This document shows, piece after piece, positions 42,108 to 51,248 of a stretch of DNA of 64,000 nt; position 1 is the first letter of the stretch; every line of letters begins with the position of its first letter. Source of the DNA: UBA2588 sp002339805 (GTDB taxonomy: Bacteria; Chloroflexota; Dehalococcoidia; Lucifugimonadales; UBA3495); the NCBI GenBank assembly GCA_045562555.1, contig JBJKVO010000015.1, positions 310,001 through 374,000 of the forward strand, given 5' to 3'. Both the position numbers and the translations under genes were made by a program. The notes under the pieces are model-generated. The model was not told the DNA's origin and did not search any database. It saw only the letters and a program-made list of their open reading frames with translations.

Positions 42108-43337
42108 GTGATTATTAGTACATTTGAATCAATGGTTAATAACAAAAATTTCCGTTATTTGTTAGTAGGAAATTTTTTCGGTAATTGTGCAGTTTGGCTC
42201 CAATTCGTGAGTGTAGGTTGGCTTACGTATGATCTTACTGGATCAGGAATACAATCTATGATGACAGTGGCTATTAGAGCGATTCCAACGCTACTACTCA
42301 GCCCTGTGGGTGGTGTGTGGGCAGACAAAATGAGCCGGAATAAGCTTGCTGCTGTATCTCAAAGTTTTACTGCAATTACTGCATTGGTTTTTGCCGTAGC
42401 CCTTGTATTAGGACTTGTAGATAATGTTATTTATATATATGCGTATATGATTTTTACAGGTTTGGGATTCGCTGTTACGCAACCAGTACGGCAAGCGTTA
42501 ATTGCCAATACAGTAAAGCCCGATGATTTAGGTAATGCACTTGCTCTGAATGCTATGACAGTAACATCTATGCGATTATTGGGTGCGGTAATTGCTGGCA
42601 CTCTCATAGTGTATGTGGATTATCAATGGAATTTTTTTGTTGAGACTGCACTTTACGTAGGTATGACTTTATTACAAATACCTATGAAGACTCCTTTCAC
42701 GGACAAAAGAACGTCTGAAGTTAAATCGGTTTATGGAGATTTGGTAAGCGGATTAGGGTATATAGGTCGGAATACTATTGTTTTGCGATTAATGATACTT
42801 AATTTCTTAAGGACGGTAGTGTTCACTCCCATATTGTTATTACTTCCGTACTACACTTCAGAAGCTTTGAATTCAGAAGCAGATGTTGGAACTTTAATGA
42901 TAATCATGATGGGACTAGCGGGAGTTTTGTCTAGTTTATATATATCGACTTTTGGTTATGTGATCAGAAAAGGGTTCATAGGCCCTCTTACGTTGATAGG
43001 AGGGGGAATTGTGATACTAACATTAGGAATGTCTAATAGTGTATGGGTATCTGTGCCTATCATGCTTCTATTGGGTATATGCCAGACTCATTTTATAGTT
43101 AGCAATCAAACTTTAATCCAAGAGACAGTTACGGATGAGTATAGAGGTAGAGTGTCTAGTGTTTGGCATTATGAACAAGGATTGATTCCATTATCAACAT
43201 TAATTATTGGTTTGTTAGCTGCTAATCCTTTGTGGGATATTGGAATTTCAAATAGCCTAATTATTACTGGATTATTTACTATAGGTCTTAGTTCGATATT
43301 ATTATTGTGGTATAAGGATATAGCCCGATTAAAATAA
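42108..43337 (+). CDS. MFS transporter, enterobactin-exporter-like
   Basis: 409 residues from a GTG at 42108 (an AAGGG stretch is just upstream; an ATG eight codons later is also possible). The pattern NFRYLLVGNFFGNCAVWLQFV and GGVWADKMSRNKLAAVSQ differs from the YGW carriers and matches the EntS/MFS_3 type of efflux protein, as does ETALYVGMTLLQIP and EYRGRVSSVWHYEQG. Such proteins export drugs or siderophores, but the substrate here is unknown. It is 22 bases upstream of a beta-hydroxyacid dehydrogenase and may be in one operon with it and the following SDR. Confidence 0.85.
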   Translation: MIISTFESMVNNKNFRYLLVGNFFGNCAVWLQFVSVGWLTYDLTGSGIQSMMTVAIRAIPTLLLSPVGGVWADKMSRNKLAAVSQSFTAITALVFAVALVLGLVDNVIYIYAYMIFTGLGFAVTQPVRQALIANTVKPDDLGNALALNAMTVTSMRLLGAVIAGTLIVYVDYQWNFFVETALYVGMTLLQIPMKTPFTDKRTSEVKSVYGDLVSGLGYIGRNTIVLRLMILNFLRTVVFTPILLLLPYYTSEALNSEADVGTLMIIMMGLAGVLSSLYISTFGYVIRKGFIGPLTLIGGGIVILTLGMSNSVWVSVPIMLLLGICQTHFIVSNQTLIQETVTDEYRGRVSSVWHYEQGLIPLSTLIIGLLAANPLWDIGISNSLIITGLFTIGLSSILLLWYKDIARLK

Positions 43338-43359
43338 ATATTAAGCAATTGGAGGAAGT

Positions 43360-44253
43360 ATGGATATAGGATTTGTGGGTTTAGGCAACATGGGAGGCCC
43401 CATGGCAGTCAATATGGCCAAGAAAGGGCATAAATTGACTGTTCATGATTTGAGGAAAGAGTCAGCAATCGAATTACTTGAAATGGGCGCAGAATGGTCA
43501 GATACACCAAAAGGAGTGGTGACTAATAATGAAGTCGTATTTACTTCATTGCCAGTTCCTAGAGATGTAGAGACAGTGGTACTCGGAGAAAATGGTATTG
43601 TTGAAGGAACTAATGGAGATAATATTTATGTTGATTTATCTACTAATTCACCGACTATCATCCGAAGGATTCATGATGAGTGTGCGCTTAAAGGGATAAA
43701 AGTGCTTGATGCCCCAGTGAGTGGAGGCACTTACGGAGCTGCGGAAGGAACACTTGCTGTAATGGTAGGAGGGGATGAAGCAACTTTTAATCAGATTAAG
43801 CCTGCGCTAGACGCAATTGGTTCTCATGTCGTATATTGCGGACCGATTGGGAACGGGATGGTTACAAAGATTTGTAATAATCTATTAAGTATGGGTATTG
43901 GAGTTCTCATGTCAGAAGCTCTCACTTTGGGTGTAAAAGCAGGTATGGATTTAGAGGTTTTGGCAGATGTCATTACGAATAGCACGGGTGGAAATAAGCG
44001 CCTTGCTGACAAATTTCCTAGATTTCTATTTCAGGGGAATTTTGAACCAGGATTCGCAACTGCTTTGGCTGCTAAAGATGTACGATTAGCTACTGATTTA
44101 GGAAGAGAATATGGTATTCCCATGGAATTATCTAATTTAGTCGATCAACGACATGTAGAAGCTTTGTTCAGAGGATGGGGACATGAAGATTCAGATGCGG
44201 TGGCAAAATTGCAAGAAGAAAAATCTGGAATACAATTGCGTATCAATAAATAA
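43360..44253 (+). CDS. NAD(P)-dependent beta-hydroxyacid dehydrogenase (HIBADH family)
   Basis: 297 residues. The Rossmann start MDIGFVGLGNMGGPMAVNMAKKGH, the substrate-binding LDAPVSGGTYGAAEGTLAVMVGG block and the GMVTKICNNLLSMG helix with catalytic Lys are all present, as is the C-terminal FATALAAKDVRLATDLGREYG motif. The family oxidises 3-hydroxyisobutyrate, tartronate semialdehyde partners, 6-phosphogluconate-like acids and others. The substrate is unclear. A related paralogue is at 48693. SD GGAGGAA precedes the ATG. It is followed 32 bases later by an SDR. Confidence 0.9.
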   Translation: MDIGFVGLGNMGGPMAVNMAKKGHKLTVHDLRKESAIELLEMGAEWSDTPKGVVTNNEVVFTSLPVPRDVETVVLGENGIVEGTNGDNIYVDLSTNSPTIIRRIHDECALKGIKVLDAPVSGGTYGAAEGTLAVMVGGDEATFNQIKPALDAIGSHVVYCGPIGNGMVTKICNNLLSMGIGVLMSEALTLGVKAGMDLEVLADVITNSTGGNKRLADKFPRFLFQGNFEPGFATALAAKDVRLATDLGREYGIPMELSNLVDQRHVEALFRGWGHEDSDAVAKLQEEKSGIQLRINK

Positions 44254-44285
44254 TTTATGAAGTTATTTTAAAATAGGAGATTCTT

Positions 44286-45092
44286 ATGGGAAGATTGGAC
44301 GGCAAAGTAAGTATCGTTACTGGAGCAGGTTCTAGCGGACCAGGAGTTGGTACAGGTAAGGCCACATCTATATTATTTGCGCGAGAAGGCGCGAAAGTTC
44401 TTTTGGTCGACATGAATGAGACTGCTGCTGAAGAAACTTTGAATGAAATCATTGCAGAAGGTGGGGTAGCAGCTATATATAAATGTGATGTTACTTCTGC
44501 ATCTGAATGCCAAGCTATGTCGGATTATGCAATATCAGAATTTGGGCGTGTTGACGTTTTATTTAACAATGTTGGCATTAGTGGGCCTGGATCTACTACA
44601 GACGTACAAGAAGATGTGTGGGATCGAGTTTTAGATATCAATCTAAAAAGTATGATGTTAACTAGCAAATATGTCGTACCCAAAATGATTGAAACCGGAG
44701 GTGGTTCAATCATTAATATTTCATCTATAGTTGGGCTTAGATCTGGAGGAGGTAGTCCAAGTATTCCTTATGCAGCATCTAAAGGAGGAGTAATAGCGCT
44801 AACAAAATCTATGGCTGTGCAACTGGGAAGAGATAATGTTAGGGTTAATTGTATTGCCCCTGGTCATATATATACTCCGATGGTCGGAGGGAAAATGACT
44901 TCAGAAATGCGTTCTAAACGTCGAACTGCTGGCCCTTTAGGCACAGAAGGTACCGCTTGGGATATAGCTTGGGCTAATGTCTTTTTAGCTAGTGATGAAT
45001 CTAGATGGATATCAGGTATCACTATGCCGATAGATGCGGGATTATTAGCAGCCACTCCTCTTTCAGTATATGACGGAATTAGATCCGAGTAG
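44286..45092 (+). CDS. Short-chain dehydrogenase/reductase
   Basis: 268 residues of the classical SDR family with an intact active site. The nucleotide site is VSIVTGAGSSGPGVGTGKAT, the structural NNVGISGPG and the catalytic Ser in INISSIVGLRSG and Tyr-x-x-x-Lys in IPYAASKGG are clear, and the C-terminal FLASDESRWISGITMPIDAG is typical. It oxidises or reduces an alcohol/ketone with NAD(P). The substrate is unknown. An extended glycine loop (SSGPGVGTGK) is somewhat longer than usual. SD TAGGAG is present. Its stop is one base from the convergent sulfatase gene. Confidence 0.9.
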   Translation: MGRLDGKVSIVTGAGSSGPGVGTGKATSILFAREGAKVLLVDMNETAAEETLNEIIAEGGVAAIYKCDVTSASECQAMSDYAISEFGRVDVLFNNVGISGPGSTTDVQEDVWDRVLDINLKSMMLTSKYVVPKMIETGGGSIINISSIVGLRSGGGSPSIPYAASKGGVIALTKSMAVQLGRDNVRVNCIAPGHIYTPMVGGKMTSEMRSKRRTAGPLGTEGTAWDIAWANVFLASDESRWISGITMPIDAGLLAATPLSVYDGIRSE

Positions 45093-45093
45093 T

Positions 45094-46581
45094 TTATAGA
45101 TCGGGTAGTGGGACAACATCTCCTGTCAGGTTTTGCCAAATCCTAATGCGTGCGGTCATATCTGTGATACGGTCTTTTTGGTTTGGATTATTGAATACAT
45201 TATTTTCCTCATATGGATCAGCCCTGAGATCAAACAACTCATTTTGATCACCGGAGCAAAGGTTTAATTTCCATCTGTCATGGATGATTGATCTCCACAT
45301 GGAATGGTTCATACGATCTATCTCAGGTGTAGCTTGTCCTCGGTCAAAATGCCCCTCACGAATCCCATTCCATTCAACTATGACGTTATTCCCGTGAAGG
45401 GAGTCAGTTCCACGTAAGACGTTGATACGAGACTCTCCATGCAAATGAGTTGGAATATCTTGACCCAGTAAATCCAGAATGGTTGGGACTAAGTCTATCT
45501 GACTAAAGCTTCCTCCAATTTCTGTTTTAGAAGAGGTTATAAATGGAATGGCTATTAGCAGTGGGACTCTAGCGGATTCCTCGTAAAATGATCGTTTTTC
45601 TAGCATGGCATGATCTCCAAGTAAATCACCATGGTCACTAGTGAATATTACTATAGTGTCATTAGTAAGATCGGCTTGCTCAAGTGCGGATGTGATTTTC
45701 CCTACCATTTCATCAACAAGAGAAACAGTGCCGTAATAATGGGCTCTTAGTTGACGCCATCCTAATTCAGTAGTTACATCTTCTCCTACTGCTGCCCATG
45801 TACTCATATATGGATCTTGGGCTGGATCACCTTTTTCCATGTATTGAAGGTAATATTCAGCTTTTAGTCTATTAAGCAGAGATACATTTTCTGGTTTTTT
45901 AAGAAAAGTAGGACCTACTGGTAATTCTTCTGCATCGTAAGTATCTTGCATAGAACCTATATACGGTGAATGAGGTTCTATACAACTTACGTACATTACA
46001 AAAGGTTGCTCTTTGTTTTCCTCGATAAATTCTGCAGCTTTATCTCCTAAGTATGGAGCCATTTGATACTCCGCTGGAAAGGATACTAAGTTGTTATGAG
46101 TAAATGTATCGACTTTACCACCTGTTTTGTCAGGAGTGAACCCATTGTCTACAAGATGTTGATGATAATCACTTCGGTTAGAAATTGGACCTCCTCTTAC
46201 AAATTTTCCTTCATATCCATCTTCTGTACTAATCCATGTACTAAAACCGTGCTGAGCAGTATCCCCGTGCCCTAAGTGCCACTTACCGAAATAGCCACAA
46301 ATGTAATCAGAAGAGATCATTTCTGCTATTGATTGGACATTATCAGATAATTCAATTCCATTTAATACTGGACCAGCAGCATGAGGATAGAGACCTGTCA
46401 TTATGGATGCTCTTGAAGGAGTGCAAACGGGTTGCGTTACGTATGCATTTTCAAACACAAAACTTCTATTTGCTAATTTGTTAAGGTTAGGAGTTTTGAT
46501 CCAGTCGTTGCCATAACATGCCATAGTATCTTGGCGTTGCTGATCGCTAAAAATGAATACCAGGTTAGGTTTCTTACTCAT
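45094..46581 (-). CDS. Sulfatase (formylglycine-dependent arylsulfatase type)
   Basis: 495 residues of the alkaline-phosphatase-like sulfatase family. The N-terminus MSKKPNLVFIFSDQQRQDTMAC supplies a metal Asp (residue 13), and the core motif VCTPSRASIMTGLYPH has Cys53, the residue converted to formylglycine, in the C-x-P-S-R context. GYFGKWHLGHGD and VIFTSDHGDLLGDHAML are further signature motifs. It has no signal peptide, so it should act in the cytoplasm on an imported sulfate ester. The modifying enzyme is encoded 33 bases upstream on the same strand, which makes a matched pair. SD GGAGGA precedes the ATG. Confidence 0.95.
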   Translation of the reverse strand: MSKKPNLVFIFSDQQRQDTMACYGNDWIKTPNLNKLANRSFVFENAYVTQPVCTPSRASIMTGLYPHAAGPVLNGIELSDNVQSIAEMISSDYICGYFGKWHLGHGDTAQHGFSTWISTEDGYEGKFVRGGPISNRSDYHQHLVDNGFTPDKTGGKVDTFTHNNLVSFPAEYQMAPYLGDKAAEFIEENKEQPFVMYVSCIEPHSPYIGSMQDTYDAEELPVGPTFLKKPENVSLLNRLKAEYYLQYMEKGDPAQDPYMSTWAAVGEDVTTELGWRQLRAHYYGTVSLVDEMVGKITSALEQADLTNDTIVIFTSDHGDLLGDHAMLEKRSFYEESARVPLLIAIPFITSSKTEIGGSFSQIDLVPTILDLLGQDIPTHLHGESRINVLRGTDSLHGNNVIVEWNGIREGHFDRGQATPEIDRMNHSMWRSIIHDRWKLNLCSGDQNELFDLRADPYEENNVFNNPNQKDRITDMTARIRIWQNLTGDVVPLPDL

Positions 46582-46614
46582 CTAATTTGTTCCTCCATTC
46601 GTGATGTGATTAGA

Positions 46615-47577
46615 TTATTTGATATCCTTGACGCATCTAAATCCTAGGTTTCCAGTGGAGCTGTCTGGAGTATTTGAACTCCGGGCAGCGACTCTATACC
46701 TGTTACAGTAAGAATCATGGCAAAGGTATGAACCGCCTTTTATGGTTTTGTGGCTACCAGAGGTGGGGCCGTTGGGGTATTTTCGTACAGACTCGGTTGT
46801 GTGTGTGCTCGTAAACCAATCTGAGCACCATTCCCAAACGTTGCCAGACATGTTATACAAACCATAATTATTTGGTGGGTATGTTCCAACTGGAGCGGTG
46901 CCAACAAAACCATCTGATTGTATGTTTTTATTTGGAAATCTTCCTTCCCATATGTTGCACATATGTTTGTCATTATGTGTTAATTCGTTACCCCAAGGAT
47001 ATAACATTTGGTTTAGTCCGCCTCGGGAACAGTATTCCCATTCTGCTTCTGTAGGAAGTCGCTTCCCAGCCCAATTGCAATATTCTATTGCATCGTTCCA
47101 TGAAATGTGGACTACAGGATGATTACTTCGATTTTCAATGTTTGAATTTGGTCCTTCAGGGGCAAACCAATTTGCTCCTTCTACGACAGACCACCATGGG
47201 GTACCTGGTGGATGTGTGATTACGGTTTTTGCCACATTAACTGATAAGAAATCATGAAAAACGAATGACCATCCATATCTTTCAGCTTCTGTTATGTAGC
47301 CCGTTTGTTCAACAAAGGCTCCAAATTGGCGATTGGTTACAGCGTAAATATCCATGTATATAGATTGAACAGTTACTTTTCGGATGGGGGTTTCTCCATC
47401 TTCTGGATACCCTATTAGTTTGTTGGTTCCCATATTGAAATTCCCTTTTGGAATTAGGGACATGGAGCTAAGATTGGCTGTGTTGGAGGGATTGAGGTTG
47501 CTGCTCTGAGACCTAACATTGCTAGTTGTTACATTTAGAGAATTTCTCGTGGCAACACAACAATTGGGTTTATTCAT
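46615..47577 (-). CDS. Formylglycine-generating enzyme (sulfatase-modifying factor)
   Basis: 320 residues with a FGE/SUMF1 fold: FNMGTNKLIGYPEDGETP, PVVHISWNDAIEYCNWAGKR, RLPTEAEWEYCSRGG, LYNMSGNVWEWCSDW, and the catalytic end GGSYLCHDSYCNRYRVAARS with Cys286 and Cys291 matching the two active Cys of human FGE, then GNLGFRCVKD. It oxidises the sulfatase Cys to formylglycine using copper and O2. No export signal is seen. The N-terminus carries NCCVATR (Cys6, Cys7) ahead of a Ser/Asn-rich linker. It lies immediately upstream of its likely substrate gene and overlaps the DUF4349 gene stop by 4 bases. Confidence 0.95.
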   Translation of the reverse strand: MNKPNCCVATRNSLNVTTSNVRSQSSNLNPSNTANLSSMSLIPKGNFNMGTNKLIGYPEDGETPIRKVTVQSIYMDIYAVTNRQFGAFVEQTGYITEAERYGWSFVFHDFLSVNVAKTVITHPPGTPWWSVVEGANWFAPEGPNSNIENRSNHPVVHISWNDAIEYCNWAGKRLPTEAEWEYCSRGGLNQMLYPWGNELTHNDKHMCNIWEGRFPNKNIQSDGFVGTAPVGTYPPNNYGLYNMSGNVWEWCSDWFTSTHTTESVRKYPNGPTSGSHKTIKGGSYLCHDSYCNRYRVAARSSNTPDSSTGNLGFRCVKDIK

Positions 47578-48689
47578 GATCGTGTCCTACGTGTAACTAG
47601 CCAGATAGCTGTAGCAGTTATCGAAATGAATAAAACGATAGCTGCGGATATTTGTGCATTTGGTGTTAGGTAACGTGATTCCCTTAGAGTAACTGTTATT
47701 CTGGAATCGATTTTAGCATCTATCTTTTTGTTAGCATTTTGCGGTTCATTTGTATATTTGTTGTGAACTGTTCCGAGATTTTCTATTGATTTAAATATAG
47801 TAGGGAATGATCCTCGTTTGATTATCACTGTTAACTCTAAGCTTTGTACACTATTTGAATAATCGGAAGATATATAATCTACTTTACCACCATCATTTTC
47901 CACAAGGGTTTTGATCTGTTCCATATTATTTCTAGGACTGGACGTGATTAGTTCTATTAGTCCGTATGGGGGAGATGTGTTATTAGCGTAGGCTGTGACG
48001 AGATTTATATTTATAGTAGACATTGTGATTTTCCCGTCGTAGTATTTCAGCTTTCCTTGCAGGGATTCTATTTCTGATCGAATTCGGGACAACTCGCGTT
48101 CAATCGCTATAATATCGGAAATAGTTTCTGAATTATCTAATAATTTGAGCAAATTATTTTCTTCTCTAGTATAGCTTTTGAGGCGAGCATTTAAGTCTAT
48201 CAATTGTTCAGAGACATCCTCGGAACCAATTGATTTGTTCAATACTATACCTAATGTTTCTAGGTTTGATATGACATATTTGAATCTTTCCTGAGGTACT
48301 CTTACAGTAAGGTTTGCACTTTGATTATAGTCAGTTCCATAGCTGTTTAAGTGTTCAATGTAACCTTGCTCTTGGTCAATAAGATTTTCGATTTTATTTA
48401 AATTGTCTGTTACTGAGTTAACTTCAACTGTCAGAGAACCTGTATGAATTTCAGCAGAGTTATAATTACCAACTATTGGAGTATTTTGTGTTTCTACAGA
48501 ATTAGACATTAGACTGATTTCTGCGCTTCTAGAAGTTGGTGGTGATGGTTGGAAAGCTTCATCCATAACATAGCCAGTAGATATCTCAGGTATCTCATCC
48601 TTGGATGTTGCTCCTAAGGAGCATCCAAGGATGAATATCAGTAAAGGAGTTATTAGTATGTAAGTTACTGATTGGGTGACTTTAGTCAT
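47574..48689 (-). CDS. DUF4349 lipoprotein with coiled coil and C-terminal membrane helix
   Basis: 371 residues. The N-terminal signal ends in a lipobox (IFILGC, Cys about residue 23). The body resembles DUF4349: AEIHTGSLTVEVNSV, LTVRVPQERFKYVISNLETLG, then a long coiled-coil region (VSEQLIDLNARLKSYTREEN, RELSRIRSEIESLQGKL) and a returning VELTVIIKRGSFPTI-like repeat. The C-terminus is a membrane helix (ISAAIVLFISITATAIWLVT) followed by positive residues. Function of the family is unknown; it is commonly an envelope-bound protein. It overlaps the FGE gene by ATGA. A hairpin lies within its early codons. Confidence 0.78.
   Translation of the reverse strand: MTKVTQSVTYILITPLLIFILGCSLGATSKDEIPEISTGYVMDEAFQPSPPTSRSAEISLMSNSVETQNTPIVGNYNSAEIHTGSLTVEVNSVTDNLNKIENLIDQEQGYIEHLNSYGTDYNQSANLTVRVPQERFKYVISNLETLGIVLNKSIGSEDVSEQLIDLNARLKSYTREENNLLKLLDNSETISDIIAIERELSRIRSEIESLQGKLKYYDGKITMSTININLVTAYANNTSPPYGLIELITSSPRNNMEQIKTLVENDGGKVDYISSDYSNSVQSLELTVIIKRGSFPTIFKSIENLGTVHNKYTNEPQNANKKIDAKIDSRITVTLRESRYLTPNAQISAAIVLFISITATAIWLVTRRTRS
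48599..48630 (-). repeat. Long hairpin in the early coding region of the DUF4349 gene
   Basis: CCTTGGAT and GCTCC on the left pair with GGAGC and ATCCAAGG on the right, a 13-bp stem interrupted only by a 3-base GTT bulge on one side and closed by a TAA loop. It covers about nucleotides 60-91 of the CDS, including the lipobox Cys codon. It could slow early translation or be a coincidental consequence of the codons. Confidence 0.5.
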
Positions 48690-48692
48690 TAA

Positions 48693-49643
48693 TTACTCTT
48701 CATCTGGATGAGTGCTTATGAACCTACCCGCTTTAGTAGCGTCTATTGATGCTCTAAGTTCCACGCCTGCAGCTTCCTCTTGAAGTTTTGTGGTAATGCT
48801 GCTGTCAGATTCAGCCCAACCTCGGTTTAAGCATGAAGCAGAAATTTGTTCTGCTAAGTTCGCAATTGGCATAGGCACATTATATTCTCTGCCTAATTCC
48901 GTAGCTAGAGCTATATCTTTGTGAGCTAATTGCAGTGCAAAAGATGCGGGCTCATAATTCCCGGTGAATGCCATTCTGGGTAATCCTTCATGCAATACTC
49001 GCATTCTTCCAAGAGAACCACGTCTTATAGCTTCCCAAAGAAGTTCTAGGTCCACCCCGGCTTTGACTCCCAAAGTTAATCCTTCTACTATAGCCTGTCT
49101 GACTCCATGCCCAATCATGTTATGGGCCAATTTTGCTACAGTGCCAGCGCCTATTTCACCACAATATGTAACCTTATCTCCGAAAGAATCCAGTAATGGC
49201 TTTACTTTGTCGTATATTTCTTTGTCTCCGCCGACCATGACTGCTAAATTGCCACTAGCAGCTCCGGTTTTGCCTCCACTCACTGGTGCATCAAGTACAT
49301 AGGCACCTTTCTCTCTGTATATTGGTTCAAGTTCACGTATTAAAGTGGGTCTACTAGTGGAAAGATCTATGTAAATAGTTCCTGGTTGTATACCTTCTAG
49401 AATACCTTCTTTTGTTTTTGATACTAATTCAACTTCTTTGGGGCCCGGAAGGGATGTGAACACCACATTGCAACGAGCAGCTACATCTGCTGGAGAACTT
49501 CCAAGAGCAGCTCCATTCTCTAGTAATGGCTTGGTCATTTCCTCACGGAGGTCATAAACTACCATTGGATATCCTGATTTTTGGATGTTGAGCGACATCC
49601 CATTTCCCATGTTTCCTAGTCCTATAAATCCAACCGTTTCCAT
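48693..49643 (-). CDS. NAD(P)-dependent beta-hydroxyacid dehydrogenase (HIBADH family, second copy)
   Basis: 316 residues. Start METVGFIGLGNMGNGMSLNIQ (Rossmann fold); VLDAPVSGGKTGAASGNLAVMVGG (substrate loop); GTVAKLAHNMIGHG with the catalytic Lys; ALQLAHKDIALATELGREYN. The protein resembles the gene at 43360 but is clearly distinct, so they likely act on different hydroxyacids. A C-terminal tail of about 20 residues (GRFISTHPDEE) is extra. SD GAGGAG precedes the ATG. It lies 3 bases upstream of the DUF4349 gene and probably heads the minus-strand run of four genes. Confidence 0.9.
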   Translation of the reverse strand: METVGFIGLGNMGNGMSLNIQKSGYPMVVYDLREEMTKPLLENGAALGSSPADVAARCNVVFTSLPGPKEVELVSKTKEGILEGIQPGTIYIDLSTSRPTLIRELEPIYREKGAYVLDAPVSGGKTGAASGNLAVMVGGDKEIYDKVKPLLDSFGDKVTYCGEIGAGTVAKLAHNMIGHGVRQAIVEGLTLGVKAGVDLELLWEAIRRGSLGRMRVLHEGLPRMAFTGNYEPASFALQLAHKDIALATELGREYNVPMPIANLAEQISASCLNRGWAESDSSITTKLQEEAAGVELRASIDATKAGRFISTHPDEE

Positions 49644-49770
49644 ACTAATTCTCCTCTGGTATTGATATTGGAATTGTAGTTAAATGATATCCCCTGGTCA
49701 ATAAAAGATTTGGTTGTAAACATGGTAGGCCAGAGATAGAATGAATTTGGTTGGCAAAGGAGGTATTTAA

Positions 49771-50187
49771 ATGTATATAAAAGAAGTGTTGAGTTTGGAA
49801 CAGGTCAGGCGATCAATGAACGCCATGATTGATGTGGCATTGAAAGAACCTAATAGACCTATAGCAATAGCTATACTTGATGATAATACTAATTTATTGA
49901 ATTACGCACGAATGGATGGTTGCAGATTAAATCCTCAAGGAGTAGCCATAAGGAAAGCCTATACTGCAGTAATGTTTGGACAAAATTCTTCTGATTTTGC
50001 GCAGAGATTAAAGAATGAAAATAGACAGGTCACAGATTTTGGCAACCCAAGTTTGGTAGCTGTAAAAGGTGGAGTAGTTGTTATGAGTAGTAATGGCGAT
50101 ATTCTGGGTGGAATAGGCGTGAGTGGACTAACTGCTGAGGAAGATGAAGAAATAGCATTACTGGGACTAAAAGCCTTAGATATATAA
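49771..50187 (+). CDS. GlcG/HbpS-family heme-binding-like protein (DUF336)
   Basis: 138 residues, standard for GlcG/HbpS-like proteins. Pattern: LSLEQVRRSMNAMIDVALKE, IAIAILDDNTNLLNYARMDG, the segment AIRKAYTAVMFGQNSSDFAQ and a C-terminal GGVVVMSSNGDILGGIGVSG. The family binds haem or is linked to small-molecule utilisation such as glycolate; its enzymatic role is unclear. A very good SD (AAAGGAGG) precedes the ATG. It is followed 23 bases later by an NHL protein and may be co-transcribed. Confidence 0.85.
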   Translation: MYIKEVLSLEQVRRSMNAMIDVALKEPNRPIAIAILDDNTNLLNYARMDGCRLNPQGVAIRKAYTAVMFGQNSSDFAQRLKNENRQVTDFGNPSLVAVKGGVVVMSSNGDILGGIGVSGLTAEEDEEIALLGLKALDI

Positions 50188-50210
50188 CAATATGAAAAAG
50201 GAAGATTATT

Positions 50211-51242
50211 ATGGAATTTAAATCAGGAATTATTGATACATTTGTTGGTACAGGAGAACTTGGTGACAGAGGAAATGGAGGACTACATAATCTTGCAGAA
50301 CTTAATGAGCCATTCATGTGCGCATTTGACTCTAAAGGAGACTTGTATTTTTGTGAGAGTAGAGGAAACAGGGTTAGAAAAGTTGATATGCTGACTGGTA
50401 TAGTTAGTGGTATAGCTGGTACTGGTGAGATTGGTTATACAGGAGATGAAGGACCAGCGACTGAGGCTACTTTCAATGAACTCTATGGTCTTCAAGTAGA
50501 TATCAATGGTGATATATATGTTGTTGATCGATTGAACAGTGTTGTACGCAAGATTGACCAATCAACGGGTCTTATAAATACTGTGGCGGGAACAGGAGAT
50601 GCAGGATATTCAGGAGATGGTGGTCCGGGAGATAAAGCTATGTTAAATGAACCGAATGACTGCTTTCTAGATGGCAAAGGAGGACTCCTAATCGCAGATG
50701 TTCAAGATCAGCGAATACGCAGGTTAGATTTAGGAACAGGAATAATTACAACTTTTGCGGGTAATGGTGAAACCGGGCGTGAAGGTGATGGTGGCTTAGC
50801 GACAGATGCAAGCATATTTGGTGCTAGAGCAGTTTGTACAGATTCTAGTGGCAACACATATATATGTGAACGCAATGGTAATGGTATTAGGGTTGTAGAT
50901 ACACAAGGAATCATTCATACGTATGCAGGCACAGGAGAAAGAGGATATGAAGGAGATGGAGGCCTTGCTTTAGAGGCTACTTGGGGTGCTCCCAAGGCAA
51001 TCAGATGTGATGGTAAGGACAATTTAGTAGTAGTTGATACAGAGAATCATGCAATTCGAATAATCGACAAAGACACTAAGCAAGTTATCACTGTTGCTGG
51101 GGGTAAATTGGGTGGCGAAGGAGACAAAGGATCTGCAACAGATGCAGGATTAGATAGGCCTCATGGATGTGACATAGATTCTAATGGGAATATTTTTATA
51201 GCCGACAGTAATAATCATCGTATTAGGGTTGTAGGAGCTTAA
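50211..51242 (+). CDS. NHL-repeat six-bladed beta-propeller protein
   Basis: 343 residues composed almost entirely of six repeats of about 55-57 residues. Each begins with a G-E-x-G-x-x-G-D-G-G type loop (for example GYSGDGG, GREGDGG, GYEGDGG) and ends with strands such as ADSNNHRIRVV, where NxRIRxVD is the NHL hallmark. No signal peptide is visible, so it is probably cytoplasmic, which is unusual for this secreted-leaning type. Propellers of this kind bind partners or act as lactonase-like enzymes; no catalytic residues are recognised here. SD AAAGGA precedes the ATG. Confidence 0.88.
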   Translation: MEFKSGIIDTFVGTGELGDRGNGGLHNLAELNEPFMCAFDSKGDLYFCESRGNRVRKVDMLTGIVSGIAGTGEIGYTGDEGPATEATFNELYGLQVDINGDIYVVDRLNSVVRKIDQSTGLINTVAGTGDAGYSGDGGPGDKAMLNEPNDCFLDGKGGLLIADVQDQRIRRLDLGTGIITTFAGNGETGREGDGGLATDASIFGARAVCTDSSGNTYICERNGNGIRVVDTQGIIHTYAGTGERGYEGDGGLALEATWGAPKAIRCDGKDNLVVVDTENHAIRIIDKDTKQVITVAGGKLGGEGDKGSATDAGLDRPHGCDIDSNGNIFIADSNNHRIRVVGA

Positions 51243-51248
51243 TTTAAA

